Shown here piece by piece: positions 1 to 6,137 of a stretch of DNA of 6,189 nt (position 1 is its first letter; every line of letters starts with the position of its first letter). The stretch spans positions 1 through 6,189 of the forward strand of contig CALCKS010000118.1 of assembly GCA_937965895.1 (NCBI GenBank). The letters run 5' to 3'. Position numbers and translations under genes: made by a program. Below the pieces are notes generated by a model. It worked only from the letters and a program-made list of their open reading frames with translations, did no database searches and had not been told where the DNA came from. The stretch comes from an uncultured Campylobacter sp. (GTDB taxonomy: Bacteria; Campylobacterota; Campylobacteria; Campylobacterales; Campylobacteraceae).

Positions 1-2
1 TT

Positions 3-8
3 AAAGGA
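3..8 (+). promoter_or_regulatory. Ribosome binding site for mqnC (decides a TTG start)
   Basis: AAAGGA lies five bases before the TTG at 14-16. It supports this non-ATG codon as the start of mqnC. No in-frame ATG lies nearby, and the encoded N-terminus matches the usual beginning of the family. Confidence 0.7.
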
Positions 9-13
9 AAAAT

Positions 14-1063
14 TTGACTAGACTAAGCGTAGACGAGGCGGTAAATTTGATAGAAAATGCCGAGCTTAACGAGCTTGGAGCGATGGCTCTAGCGCGCAAG
101 CGCGAGCTGCACCCTGACGGCGTCACGACCTTTATCGTGGATAGAAACATCAACTACACGAACGCGTGCTGGGTGGACTGTAAATTTTGCGCGTTTTACC
201 GCGATCACAAGGACGAGGACGCCTATGTGCTGGGCTTTGACGAGATCGGGCAAAAGATCGAGGAGCTCATCGCTATCGGCGGGACGCAAATTTTGTTTCA
301 AGGCGGCGTACACCCGAAGCTAAAAATCGAGTGGTACGAGGATCTCGTGGAGTTTATAGCAAAAAAATATCCAAGTATCACGATTCACGGATTTTCCGCG
401 GTCGAGATCGACTATATCGCGAGGATTTCGCGTATCAGCACGAGGGAGGTGCTGTGTAGGCTGCGAGAAAAAGGACTCTACTCGATGCCCGGCGCCGGGG
501 CCGAGATACTCAGCGACCGCGTCCGTGACGTGATCGCGCCTAAAAAATGCGACGTAGAAACCTGGCTGCGCATCCACCGCGAGGCGCACGAGGAGGGGCT
601 AAAGACGACTGCTACGATGATGTTTGGTACCGTCGAAACCACGCGCGAGATCGTGGAGCACTGGGAGCATATCAGGAGCTTGCAAGACGTTACAGGCGGC
701 TTTAGAGCGTTTATATTGTGGAGCTTTCAGGGGTTAAACACTCGCCTAGCCGCCGAACGTCCCGAGATCAAAAAGCAAAGCTCGAACCGTTATTTGCGTC
801 TGCTTGCGGTCTCTAGGCTGTTTTTAGACAACGTGCCAAATATCCAAAGCAGCTGGGTCACGCAGGGCAGCTACATCGGGCAGCTGGCGCTGCTGTTTGG
901 CGCAAATGACCTAGGTAGCACGATGATGGAGGAAAACGTCGTCAAGGCCGCTGGCGCTAGCTACCGCATGAATCAAGACGAGATGATACGCCTCATCAAA
1001 GATATCGGCGAAAAACCCGCCAAACGCAATACCAATTACGATATTTTAGAAAGGTTTTATTGA
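14..1063 (+). CDS. mqnC: Cyclic dehypoxanthinyl futalosine synthase (MqnC), radical SAM enzyme
   Basis: MqnC is a cytoplasmic radical SAM enzyme that cyclises dehypoxanthine futalosine in the futalosine route to menaquinone, the respiratory quinone of Campylobacter and Helicobacter. The 349-residue product is of normal family length. The [4Fe-4S]-binding CX3CX2C motif is C52-WVD-C56-KF-C59. It is followed by the family-typical GGVHP (97-101), the MMFGTVET block (202-209) and the region around FRAFILWSFQ (230-239). The TTG start at 14 has a Shine-Dalgarno sequence at 3-8. The stop codon shares its last A with the ATG of the next gene, so the two are probably translationally coupled. In H. pylori the same pairing of an mqnC gene with an M16 peptidase homologue is known (HP0656-HP0657, from memory). 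MqnE, the other radical SAM enzyme of the pathway, and generic cofactor synthases such as CofH are the main alternatives. The motif blocks favour MqnC. Confidence 0.93.
   Translation: MTRLSVDEAVNLIENAELNELGAMALARKRELHPDGVTTFIVDRNINYTNACWVDCKFCAFYRDHKDEDAYVLGFDEIGQKIEELIAIGGTQILFQGGVHPKLKIEWYEDLVEFIAKKYPSITIHGFSAVEIDYIARISRISTREVLCRLREKGLYSMPGAGAEILSDRVRDVIAPKKCDVETWLRIHREAHEEGLKTTATMMFGTVETTREIVEHWEHIRSLQDVTGGFRAFILWSFQGLNTRLAAERPEIKKQSSNRYLRLLAVSRLFLDNVPNIQSSWVTQGSYIGQLALLFGANDLGSTMMEENVVKAAGASYRMNQDEMIRLIKDIGEKPAKRNTNYDILERFY
1050..1054 (+). promoter_or_regulatory. Ribosome binding site for the M16 homologue
   Basis: AAAGG inside the last codons of mqnC lies eight bases before the ATG at 1063. 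It favours this ATG over the in-frame TTG at 1060, and fits coupled translation at the TGATG junction. Confidence 0.6.
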
Positions 1064-2286
1064 TGAAAATCATAAATTTAAAAGCCGCAAATTTACAAAT
1101 CCCAGCCGTCTACGAGGCGAGCAAAACCCTACCCGCTGTGAGTCTAAAGCTTATTTTCAAAGTTGCCGGAGCTTGCGCGGAGGAGAAGGCCGGACTTGCT
1201 AAATTCGTCGCTAAAATTTTCGACGAAGGAACGCTAAGCAAGGGCGCGGCGGGCTTTGCCAAAGAGCTTGAAACGCGCGCGATCAGCCTTTACGCGAGCG
1301 CGGGATTTGAGACGTTTGCGTTTGAGCTAAACTGCCTAAAGGAGCACTTTTCTTTTGCGCTTGCTAAGCTAAAAGAGCTTTTAGAGGAGCCGAATTTAAG
1401 CCAAAAAAGCTTTGAAAAGGTGCGAACTCTGACTTTGGGCGAGATATCTAGCAACGAGAGCGACTACGACTATCTAGCTAGGGTCGCGCTAAACGGGCTG
1501 CTGTATCCTGGTACGAATCTAGCAAGGCCAAGCATCGGCACGAAGCAAAGCGTGGAGAGCATCACGCTAGAGGACGTTAAAAATTTCATCGCTAGCAAGC
1601 TTGATTTGGCAAATTTATTTGTAGTGCTCGGCGGCGAAGTGACGCCGGGGGAGCTAAATTTAGACGAGATTTTAAGCTCGCTAAAGCAAGGCAAAGCGCG
1701 CGAACTAAAGCTGCTAAAAACCGATGAAAAATGCGGCGAAAAAGCCATCATCAAACCTAGCGAGCAAGCCTATATTTACTTTGGCGCGCCTTTTGACGTT
1801 TCCCGCGAGGAGCGATATAAGGCCAAAGTCGCGACGTTTATTTTGGGCGAAGGCGGCTTTGGCAGTAGGCTGATGGAGGAGATCCGCGTGAAGCGAGGGC
1901 TGGCGTATTCGGCGTATGCTAGGAGCGAATTTGCGCTTAGTCATTCTCAAATTTGGGGTTATCTACAAACCAAAAACGAAAGCAGGAACGAGGCAGTCGC
2001 GGTCGTGAAAGACGAATTTGTAAAATTCGTCAAAAACGGCGTAAAGGCAGGCGAGCTAGCGCAGGCTAAAAGATTTTTGCTAGGCTCGCAGCCGCTACGC
2101 CAAGAGACGCTTTTTAACCGCTTAAACATCGCTCAGAGCGAGTTTTATAACGGCTTTAAACTAGGAAATTTTAAAGACGAGCTAGAAAAAATCTCGAAGC
2201 TAAAGCTTGTCGAGCTAAACGCGTTTATCGCGGAGCATACAGAGATAGAAAAGCTCAGTTTTGCCGTGCTTTACAATGAAATTTGA
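1063..2286 (+). CDS. M16 family (pitrilysin-like) peptidase homologue, probably non-catalytic subunit
   Basis: The 407-residue protein has the two-lobed layout of the M16B processing-protease-like family. The N-terminal lobe carries the metal-site region AGLAKFVAKIFDEGT (43-57). The C-terminal lobe has a well-kept SRLMEEIRVKRGLAYS block (268-283), which matches the substrate-closing R/Y region of active M16 proteins. The usual HxxEH zinc motif is replaced by K47-F-V-A-K51, so both histidines and the glutamate are gone. A glutamate at the expected distance (E127, in LGEISSNES) remains. By analogy with bacterial M16B pairs, it likely works with a separate catalytic M16 subunit encoded elsewhere. 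I see no clear signal peptide, so its location is uncertain. I chose the ATG at 1063, preceded by AAAGG, over the TTG at 1060. The end overlaps recG by 11 bases. Automatic annotation would probably call it a zinc protease, which the motif does not support. The family assignment is firm and the role is inference. Confidence 0.85.
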   Translation: MKIINLKAANLQIPAVYEASKTLPAVSLKLIFKVAGACAEEKAGLAKFVAKIFDEGTLSKGAAGFAKELETRAISLYASAGFETFAFELNCLKEHFSFALAKLKELLEEPNLSQKSFEKVRTLTLGEISSNESDYDYLARVALNGLLYPGTNLARPSIGTKQSVESITLEDVKNFIASKLDLANLFVVLGGEVTPGELNLDEILSSLKQGKARELKLLKTDEKCGEKAIIKPSEQAYIYFGAPFDVSREERYKAKVATFILGEGGFGSRLMEEIRVKRGLAYSAYARSEFALSHSQIWGYLQTKNESRNEAVAVVKDEFVKFVKNGVKAGELAQAKRFLLGSQPLRQETLFNRLNIAQSEFYNGFKLGNFKDELEKISKLKLVELNAFIAEHTEIEKLSFAVLYNEI

Positions 2287-4201
2287 TGAAAAAGACAGAA
2301 TAAATCTAAAAAAAATCGGCGTAACCACTCTGCTCGACCTCGCGCTAAAGCTTCCTAAAAGCTTCGAGGATACGAGCCTGGCTGCCGCACCAAAAGACGG
2401 GCACGTGAGCGTCGCCGTAGAGATAAAAAGCGCGTATCGCCAGGGCGGGATGCTACACGCCGTATGCTGGTGCGAGGCGTGGGAGCAAAGCGTAAAGATC
2501 GTGATTTTTAATGCCAAGCCTTGGCATCACGGCGCATTTAAGGTCGGCAAAAGCGTATTTGTAAGCGGCAAATGCGCCTACGCCTACGGCTCGTGGCAGC
2601 TAACAAATCCAAAAATCGTCACAAAAATAAACGAAATCATACCCAAATACAAACTCTCTCTCAGAGACGATTCGTTTAAAAATTTGATTCAAAAATACGT
2701 AAATTTGCCAAATTTGATCGAGGCGGGACTCGCGCCTAAGGAGGCTGAGTTTTTGCTTGATTTGCACCGAGGTGATGAAAAAAGCGTAGCGATACTAGAT
2801 GCCCTCGTGCGAGAAAAAGCGAGCGCGGACGTGTTAAAATTCGTCGAAATTTACAACTACCTAAAAAAGCTAAACGCTAAAAAAACTCACTTTAAGGCGC
2901 CTAAAATCAAGCTTTTTGATATCTCGGATTGGCTTAAAAATTTGCCGTTTGCGCCGACTTCCGATCAGCTAAACGCTATCGCTGATTTGCGCGCGGACTT
3001 TAGCGGCGAGGAGGCGATGCGGCGCGTCGTGATGGGCGACGTGGGCAGCGGTAAGACGCTTGTTATGCTAGCTGCCGCGCTTAGCGTCTATCCCAGCCCT
3101 GCGCTCATCATGGCTCCCACGTCGATACTAGCCGAGCAAATTTACGCAGAGGCGGCGCGTTTGTTGCCTGATTTTATGCGCGTCTTGCTTGTTAAAAGCG
3201 GCGATAAACCAGAATTTAACGGCGTAAATCTCATCATCGGCACGCATGTTTTGCTGTATCAAAATTTGCCGGCTGCACCGCTTGTTATGATAGACGAGCA
3301 GCATCGTTTTGGCTCAAATCAGCGCGAGAAAATCAATGCTCTAGCTAGCGGAGGGCTTGGGCGAGACTTGCAGCTTGACGGGGCGGACGGTGAATTTGAG
3401 GTTAAATTTGAGGGCGGTGAGCGGTCAAATTTGACTGAAATCTCACCCCAAAAACGGCAGGCAAAAAAGGCGGATGAAACTAGGGCTCACGTCGTGCAGT
3501 TTTCCGCAACGCCGATACCGCGCACGCTAAGCATGATACAAAGCAGCTTTGCAGAATTTAGCTTTCTAAAGCAGATGCCTTTTGAAAAGCACATCCATAC
3601 GCAAATTTTACAAAGCGCGGACTTTGGCGAGCTGCTAACGCATATCAAGGCTCAAATCGCCAAAGGTAAGCAGGTCGCCGTGATCTATCCACTGGTCGAA
3701 AGTAGCGAAAACTCGAACTATCAGGGGCTAGAGGAAGCGCAGGGGTTTTGGCGAGCAAATTTCGCAAACGTCTACGTCACGCACGGTAAGGATAAGGAAA
3801 AAGAGCGGGTGCTGCGCGAATTTCGCGAGTGCGGAGATGTGCTGCTCTCGACGACGGTTGTTGAGGTCGGCATCTCGCTGCCAAGGCTTAGCACGATCGT
3901 GATCGTTGGGGCGGAAAGGCTGGGGCTAGCGAGCCTGCATCAGCTGCGCGGACGAGTAGGGCGAAACGGCGGGAGCGGATTTTGCTTTTTATTTACAAAG
4001 CTCAAAAATCCGCCGACGCGCCTGAGGGAGTTTTGCGAGACGCTGGATGGCTTTAAGATCGCCGAGATAGACCTCAAAAATCGCCAAAGCGGCGATATCC
4101 TAAACGGCGCGTTTCAGCATGGTGCGACGTTTGAATACTATGACTACGAAGAGGACATCACGCAAGCGGCGAAGGATAGGCTTGGTCTGTATAAAATGTA
4201 A
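2276..4201 (+). CDS. recG: ATP-dependent DNA helicase RecG
   Basis: RecG is a superfamily 2 branch-migration helicase that reverses stalled replication forks and processes recombination intermediates. The 641-residue product has an N-terminal wedge/OB region (about 40-120) and the pre-helicase motif FAPTSDQ (225-231). It then shows Walker A GDVGSGKT (254-261), motif Ia APTSILAEQ (280-288), THVLLYQ (323-329), Walker B DEQH (340-343), motif III SATPIPRT (410-417), motif V TTVVEVG (526-532) and motif VI HQLRGRVGR (555-563). The C-terminal RQSGDILNGAFQHG (603-616) corresponds to the TRG translocation motif but differs from the E. coli form. Between motifs II and III, residues about 358-404 form an unusually long Gly/Asp/Glu/Lys-rich stretch. 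I start at the ATG at 2276 because an upstream TTG (2261) would only add five residues. No strong ribosome binding site is visible, so translation probably depends on coupling to the overlapping M16 gene. The protein is somewhat shorter than E. coli RecG, mainly in the N-terminal region. Confidence 0.95.
   Translation: MKFDEKDRINLKKIGVTTLLDLALKLPKSFEDTSLAAAPKDGHVSVAVEIKSAYRQGGMLHAVCWCEAWEQSVKIVIFNAKPWHHGAFKVGKSVFVSGKCAYAYGSWQLTNPKIVTKINEIIPKYKLSLRDDSFKNLIQKYVNLPNLIEAGLAPKEAEFLLDLHRGDEKSVAILDALVREKASADVLKFVEIYNYLKKLNAKKTHFKAPKIKLFDISDWLKNLPFAPTSDQLNAIADLRADFSGEEAMRRVVMGDVGSGKTLVMLAAALSVYPSPALIMAPTSILAEQIYAEAARLLPDFMRVLLVKSGDKPEFNGVNLIIGTHVLLYQNLPAAPLVMIDEQHRFGSNQREKINALASGGLGRDLQLDGADGEFEVKFEGGERSNLTEISPQKRQAKKADETRAHVVQFSATPIPRTLSMIQSSFAEFSFLKQMPFEKHIHTQILQSADFGELLTHIKAQIAKGKQVAVIYPLVESSENSNYQGLEEAQGFWRANFANVYVTHGKDKEKERVLREFRECGDVLLSTTVVEVGISLPRLSTIVIVGAERLGLASLHQLRGRVGRNGGSGFCFLFTKLKNPPTRLREFCETLDGFKIAEIDLKNRQSGDILNGAFQHGATFEYYDYEEDITQAAKDRLGLYKM
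3347..3487 (+). other. Low-complexity insertion between RecG helicase motifs II and III
   Basis: This stretch encodes about 47 residues between DEQHRFGSNQREKINALA and the motif III strand HVVQFSATP. In most RecG proteins this linker is only about 15-20 residues. The insert is rich in Gly, Asp, Glu and Lys and keeps the frame. The DNA has near-repeats: GAATTTGAGG (from 3392), AAATTTGAGG (3403-3412), then a perfect 12-base palindrome GTCAAATTTGAC (3424-3435). This looks like local repeat expansion or a small in-frame insertion into a surface loop. The boundaries are set by eye. Confidence 0.5.
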
Positions 4202-4211
4202 AATTTAGCTT

Positions 4212-4237
4212 GATTTTATGATCGCGGTTGTAAAATC
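4212..4237 (+). promoter_or_regulatory. Dyad and possible promoter upstream of the pseudopilin gene
   Basis: GATTTTA (4212-4218) and TAAAATC (4231-4237) form a perfect 7-base inverted repeat around a 12-base loop, in the 66-base gap between recG and the pseudopilin gene. TAAAAT (4231-4236) is also a fair match to a Campylobacter sigma-70 minus-10 box. In this group a clear minus-35 box is often absent. No T-run follows the dyad, so a Rho-independent terminator for recG is less likely. It could be an operator, a weak hairpin or chance in AT-rich DNA. Confidence 0.25.
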
Positions 4238-4267
4238 GCCCATAGTAAAAATTAAAAAAGAGTAAAA

Positions 4268-4873
4268 ATGAATAAATTTAACGAATTTTTTAAGCAAGAA
4301 AAAATATGTCGAAAAGCGACTGCTTCGGCAAGAAGAGCTTTTACTATGCTAGAACTGGTCGTTGTTATCGTCGTTATAGGTATTTTGGCTATGGCGGCTT
4401 TGCCTAGATTAGAGCAAGACCATATAGGTTCGGCTGTTGACGATATCATGGCTACAGTAAGAAGAACTCAGCTGCTGGCGATGCAAGACAGTAAAGTAGA
4501 TCCGACAACGAACCCAGGTAGCCCAACGTGGCATACGGGACGATGGACTATCGCAATAGCTGGCGATCGCTATACTATAACAAATAGAAGCACTGGAGAA
4601 AGAATATTCGGGGTATTAGACAGAAGATATGGAATAACTGCTGCAGACATCAACTGTCCTGTTGTTTACGCACCAGATCCTATTCATCTTATAGGTTTTG
4701 ATGAGTTCGGGCGCATCTTAGACGCAAGAAATGCAATAAGAGGCTATGGAAACGATGCAATCAATAGCTCTTTTTATCAAACACCTTGTACGATCACGGT
4801 TTCAACGCGAAATAGACAAGCCACTATAACCGTAGCCCCAACTACCGGCAATATGACTGTGGTTTATCAATAA
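4268..4873 (+). CDS. Type IV pilin-like / type II secretion pseudopilin (prepilin N-terminal methylation domain)
   Basis: The 201-residue protein has a class III prepilin leader. A basic 24-residue leader ends in ARRA, and predicted prepilin-peptidase cleavage lies between A24 and F25 (RRA/FTMLEL). Glutamate at mature position 5 (E29) is followed by a hydrophobic helix, about 30-46. The minus-1 residue is alanine rather than the usual glycine, which is tolerated in some pseudopilins. The globular part resembles minor pseudopilins in general form, with beta-rich segments (GRWTIAIAGDRYTI, and TITVSTRNRQATITV near the end). C130 and C174 could form a disulfide. In Campylobacter such proteins mostly serve the Cts competence machinery, but I cannot assign this one to a named Cts protein, and no partner genes are present here. 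The sequence before the ATG (AAAAAAGAGTAAAA) offers only a weak ribosome binding site. Its codons are more AT-rich than those of recG, so its history may differ. Confidence 0.85.
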   Translation: MNKFNEFFKQEKICRKATASARRAFTMLELVVVIVVIGILAMAALPRLEQDHIGSAVDDIMATVRRTQLLAMQDSKVDPTTNPGSPTWHTGRWTIAIAGDRYTITNRSTGERIFGVLDRRYGITAADINCPVVYAPDPIHLIGFDEFGRILDARNAIRGYGNDAINSSFYQTPCTITVSTRNRQATITVAPTTGNMTVVYQ

Positions 4874-4888
4874 TCTTACTCAGGCTAA

Positions 4889-5053
4889 ATAATCAGGAAT
4901 ATCTTTGGTGCCATCAGACAAAATAAACAAATTTGAGATACGAGAAAAACTATAAGTATAAAAAGTATTTAAAGATATCAAAATGATAAACCTGCAAATA
5001 GTATGTATAATAATGTAAAAATATACGGTAGACATATGTTTTGTACTGTATTT
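4889..5053 (+). pseudogene. Possible coding remnant directly downstream of the pseudopilin gene
   Basis: In the frame of the pseudopilin gene, after its stop and a TAA at 4886, the codons read IRNIFGAIRQNKQI, a TGA at 4934, a second open piece, a TAA at 4970, and then a 27-codon open piece including NNVKIYGRH. It ends at a TAG (5054-5056). The composition resembles ordinary polar, Lys/Asn-rich Campylobacter protein. No family is recognised. Two stops in about 55 codons is not far from chance for DNA this AT-rich, so this is a weak call. Confidence 0.15.
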
Positions 5054-5270
5054 TAGGTAAAAAGCTTGCATTGTTAGCTTTGTAGCTTACGTAAAAGCGC
5101 TAGCTACGTGATATACTTTTACGCTCTTCTATTTGCTTGTGCTTGCTAATACCAATAGTAATCATATTGCTAGTGTCTTAAGTTTTTTGCGTATAAGTGG
5201 TTCTTTATTATGGTTTCTTATTTTAACCAATAGTGTAGTTGAAAGTAAAAAAGGCATATAGCGCTTTGTT

Positions 5271-5297
5271 AGCCGTTGGAAAGCAATACGGCTTTTT
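5271..5297 (+). terminator. Possible weak Rho-independent terminator
   Basis: AGCCGT (5271-5276) pairs perfectly with ACGGCT (5288-5293) across an 11-base loop, and is followed by a short T-run to 5297. It could end rightward transcripts from the pseudopilin gene. The stem is only six pairs, the T-run is short, and it lies about 400 bases beyond the stop codon. Confidence 0.22.
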
Positions 5298-5300
5298 GGT

Positions 5301-5333
5301 TGTGGTCTGATTGTTGAGTTTGTTGTGACCACA
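5301..5333. repeat. 7-base inverted repeat TGTGGTC/GACCACA
   Basis: TGTGGTC (5301-5307) and GACCACA (5327-5333) are perfect inverted repeats with a 19-base spacer, in otherwise AT-rich DNA. They lie inside the putative decayed membrane-protein frame. The role is unknown; a hairpin, a protein site or chance are all possible. Confidence 0.3.
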
Positions 5334-5783
5334 CTAGGATGGTTTTTAAATTTTATGTCAAAAATACTTTTGGTATTTCTAACTTTTTGGCTTGATAGCT
5401 ATAATTTTAATTGACGACAAATATTTCAAACCGTAGGGTATCTATAGTTTCCTATTTGTATTTTTTGAGGTTATTTTGCATCACTTGGTTACTTAAATAT
5501 GTCTTTATAGTTTTTATTCTATGCTTTGGTATGGTGTTTTTTTGTAACTAGTTGTGCGTGTTTTTGTTATTAGGTGGATATTTAGTTGGTATTGAGATTG
5601 TATCTGGATTGAGGCTAAAATTTTATTTCAATACCGTTTTGTTTATATTTATATAAGGTTTTAAAGGCAACTAAAAGAGTTAAATAAGCCAATGAGAATT
5701 TAGTAGGTTTAATGGCTTTGCAGGCTAATTATATCAACCCTAAGGAATCGATAGATTAGCGTTTAAATATTTCTCTATAAGTA

Positions 5784-5858
5784 TGGTGACCCTTACGAGA
5801 ATCGAACTCGTGTTACCAACGTGAGAGGCTGGTGTCCTAACCGCTAGACGAAAGGGCC
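5784..5858 (-). tRNA. tRNA-Glu (CTC)
   Basis: On the minus strand a full cloverleaf runs from GGCCCTT to AAGGGTC-A-CCA, with seven acceptor pairs including one G-U. The anticodon stem CCAGC/GTTGG encloses the loop CTCTCAC, giving anticodon CTC (5823-5825), which reads GAG. The T-arm holds GTTCGAT. The CCA end is encoded. It is the last member of the leftward cluster, 20 bases after tRNA-Lys(CTT). The C34 anticodon is unusual for low-GC Campylobacter, which generally use a TTC glutamate tRNA. Confidence 0.95.
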
Positions 5859-5878
5859 AACAATGATAAAATAAATCG

Positions 5879-5954
5879 TGGTGCCCCGTGTAGGGCTCGA
5901 ACCTACGACCCCATCATTAAGAGTGATATGCTCTACCAACTGAGCTAACGAGGC
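5879..5954 (-). tRNA. tRNA-Lys (CTT)
   Basis: A 76-base cloverleaf on the minus strand has acceptor GCCTCGT/ACGGGGC, discriminator A and encoded CCA. The D-arm is GCTCAGTTGGTAGAGC. The anticodon loop CTCTTAA gives anticodon CTT (5919-5921), which reads AAG. The T-arm is GTAGG TTCGAGC CCTAC. It closely resembles the tRNA-Lys(TTT) at the window edge, so the two isoacceptors may stem from duplication. Confidence 0.95.
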
Positions 5955-5957
5955 AAA

Positions 5958-6034
5958 TGGCGCAGCGGACGGGGCTCGAACCCGCGACCTCCGCCGTGAC
6001 AGGGCGGCATTCTAACCATCTGAACTACCGCTGC
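5958..6034 (-). tRNA. tRNA-Asp (GTC)
   Basis: A 77-base cloverleaf on the minus strand has acceptor GCAGCGG/CCGCTGC, discriminator G as expected for Asp, and encoded CCA. The anticodon stem CCGCC/GGCGG encloses CTGTCAC, giving GTC (5998-6000). It is only three bases from tRNA-Lys(CTT), so the two are processed from one precursor. Confidence 0.97.
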
Positions 6035-6042
6035 ACCTAAAA

Positions 6043-6118
6043 TGGTGGTCGCTATAAGACTCGAACTTATGACATCCACCTTGTAAGGGTGGCGCTCTAC
6101 CAACTGAGCTAAGCGACC
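6043..6118 (-). tRNA. tRNA-Val (TAC)
   Basis: A 76-base cloverleaf on the minus strand has acceptor GGTCGCT/AGCGACC, discriminator A and encoded CCA. The anticodon stem CCACC/GGTGG encloses CTTACAA, giving TAC (6083-6085). The T-arm is ATAAG TTCGAGT CTTAT. It lies eight bases upstream, in transcription order, of tRNA-Asp, as in a common Val-Asp pair. Confidence 0.97.
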
Positions 6119-6137
6119 CAAATTTAACAAAAATAAA

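Larger units (their letters stand above)
5112..5414 (+). pseudogene. Possible decayed integral-membrane protein gene
   Basis: One frame on the + strand runs for 100 codons with a single stop, a TAG at 5259, and ends at a TGA (5412-5414). The conceptual product is strongly hydrophobic, with segments such as SVLSFLRISGSLLWFLILT, then FGCGLIVEFVVTTLGWFLNF, then SKILLVFLTFW, separated by basic stretches (ESKKG, RFVSRWKAIR). This is the pattern of a polytopic membrane protein. The same frame continues to about 5690 with many more stops. A second frame (5104-5178) also gives a membrane-like segment, so a frameshift near 5110-5180 is possible. T-rich DNA always gives hydrophobic translations, so this may be an artefact of composition. 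No family is assigned. Confidence 0.25.
4874..5783. other. AT-rich region without an intact gene
   Basis: About 0.9 kb separates the pseudopilin stop from the last tRNA. It is clearly richer in A and T than the flanking genes. The + strand is A-rich at first (to about 5060) and T-rich from about 5110 to 5660. I find no intact recognisable gene on either strand; the only sizeable frame, 4880-5071 on the minus strand, has no family features. The region contains broken hydrophobic reading frames on the + strand (see the pseudogene candidate) and small inverted repeats at 5061-5081, 5082-5107, 5090-5123, 5271-5293 and 5301-5333. No convincing terminator for the leftward tRNA cluster was found. 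It is best read as eroding DNA between convergent transcription units. Confidence 0.6.

Noticed and set aside
320..589. An 89-codon frame antisense to mqnC
   Set aside because: It is a shadow of the GC-richer mqnC codons, and mqnC is supported by complete radical SAM motifs.
1470..1754. A 94-codon frame antisense to the M16 gene
   Set aside because: It is Ser/Phe-rich antisense reading of a firmly identified coding gene, with no features of its own.
4880..5071. A 63-codon open frame on the minus strand, partly hydrophobic
   Set aside because: There is no family resemblance and its start lacks a clear ribosome binding site. The composition is what AT-rich DNA gives by chance.
5355..5414. A 19-codon + strand frame starting with ATG, hydrophobic, like a small membrane or toxin peptide
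   Set aside because: The frame is open far upstream of the ATG and no ribosome binding site is seen. It is better read as part of the larger broken frame.
5740..5783. AATC/GATT mini-hairpin as a terminator for the tRNA cluster
   Set aside because: The stem is only four pairs and no clear T-run follows it in the leftward direction.
4874..5783. CRISPR array or regular repeats in the non-coding gap
   Set aside because: No direct repeats of constant length and spacing are present. Only small inverted repeats were found.
5945..6130. A 61-codon open frame on the minus strand
   Set aside because: It runs through the Asp and Val tRNA genes. Its translation contains the well-known false tRNA-derived string GRGFEPRPL, so it is not a gene.
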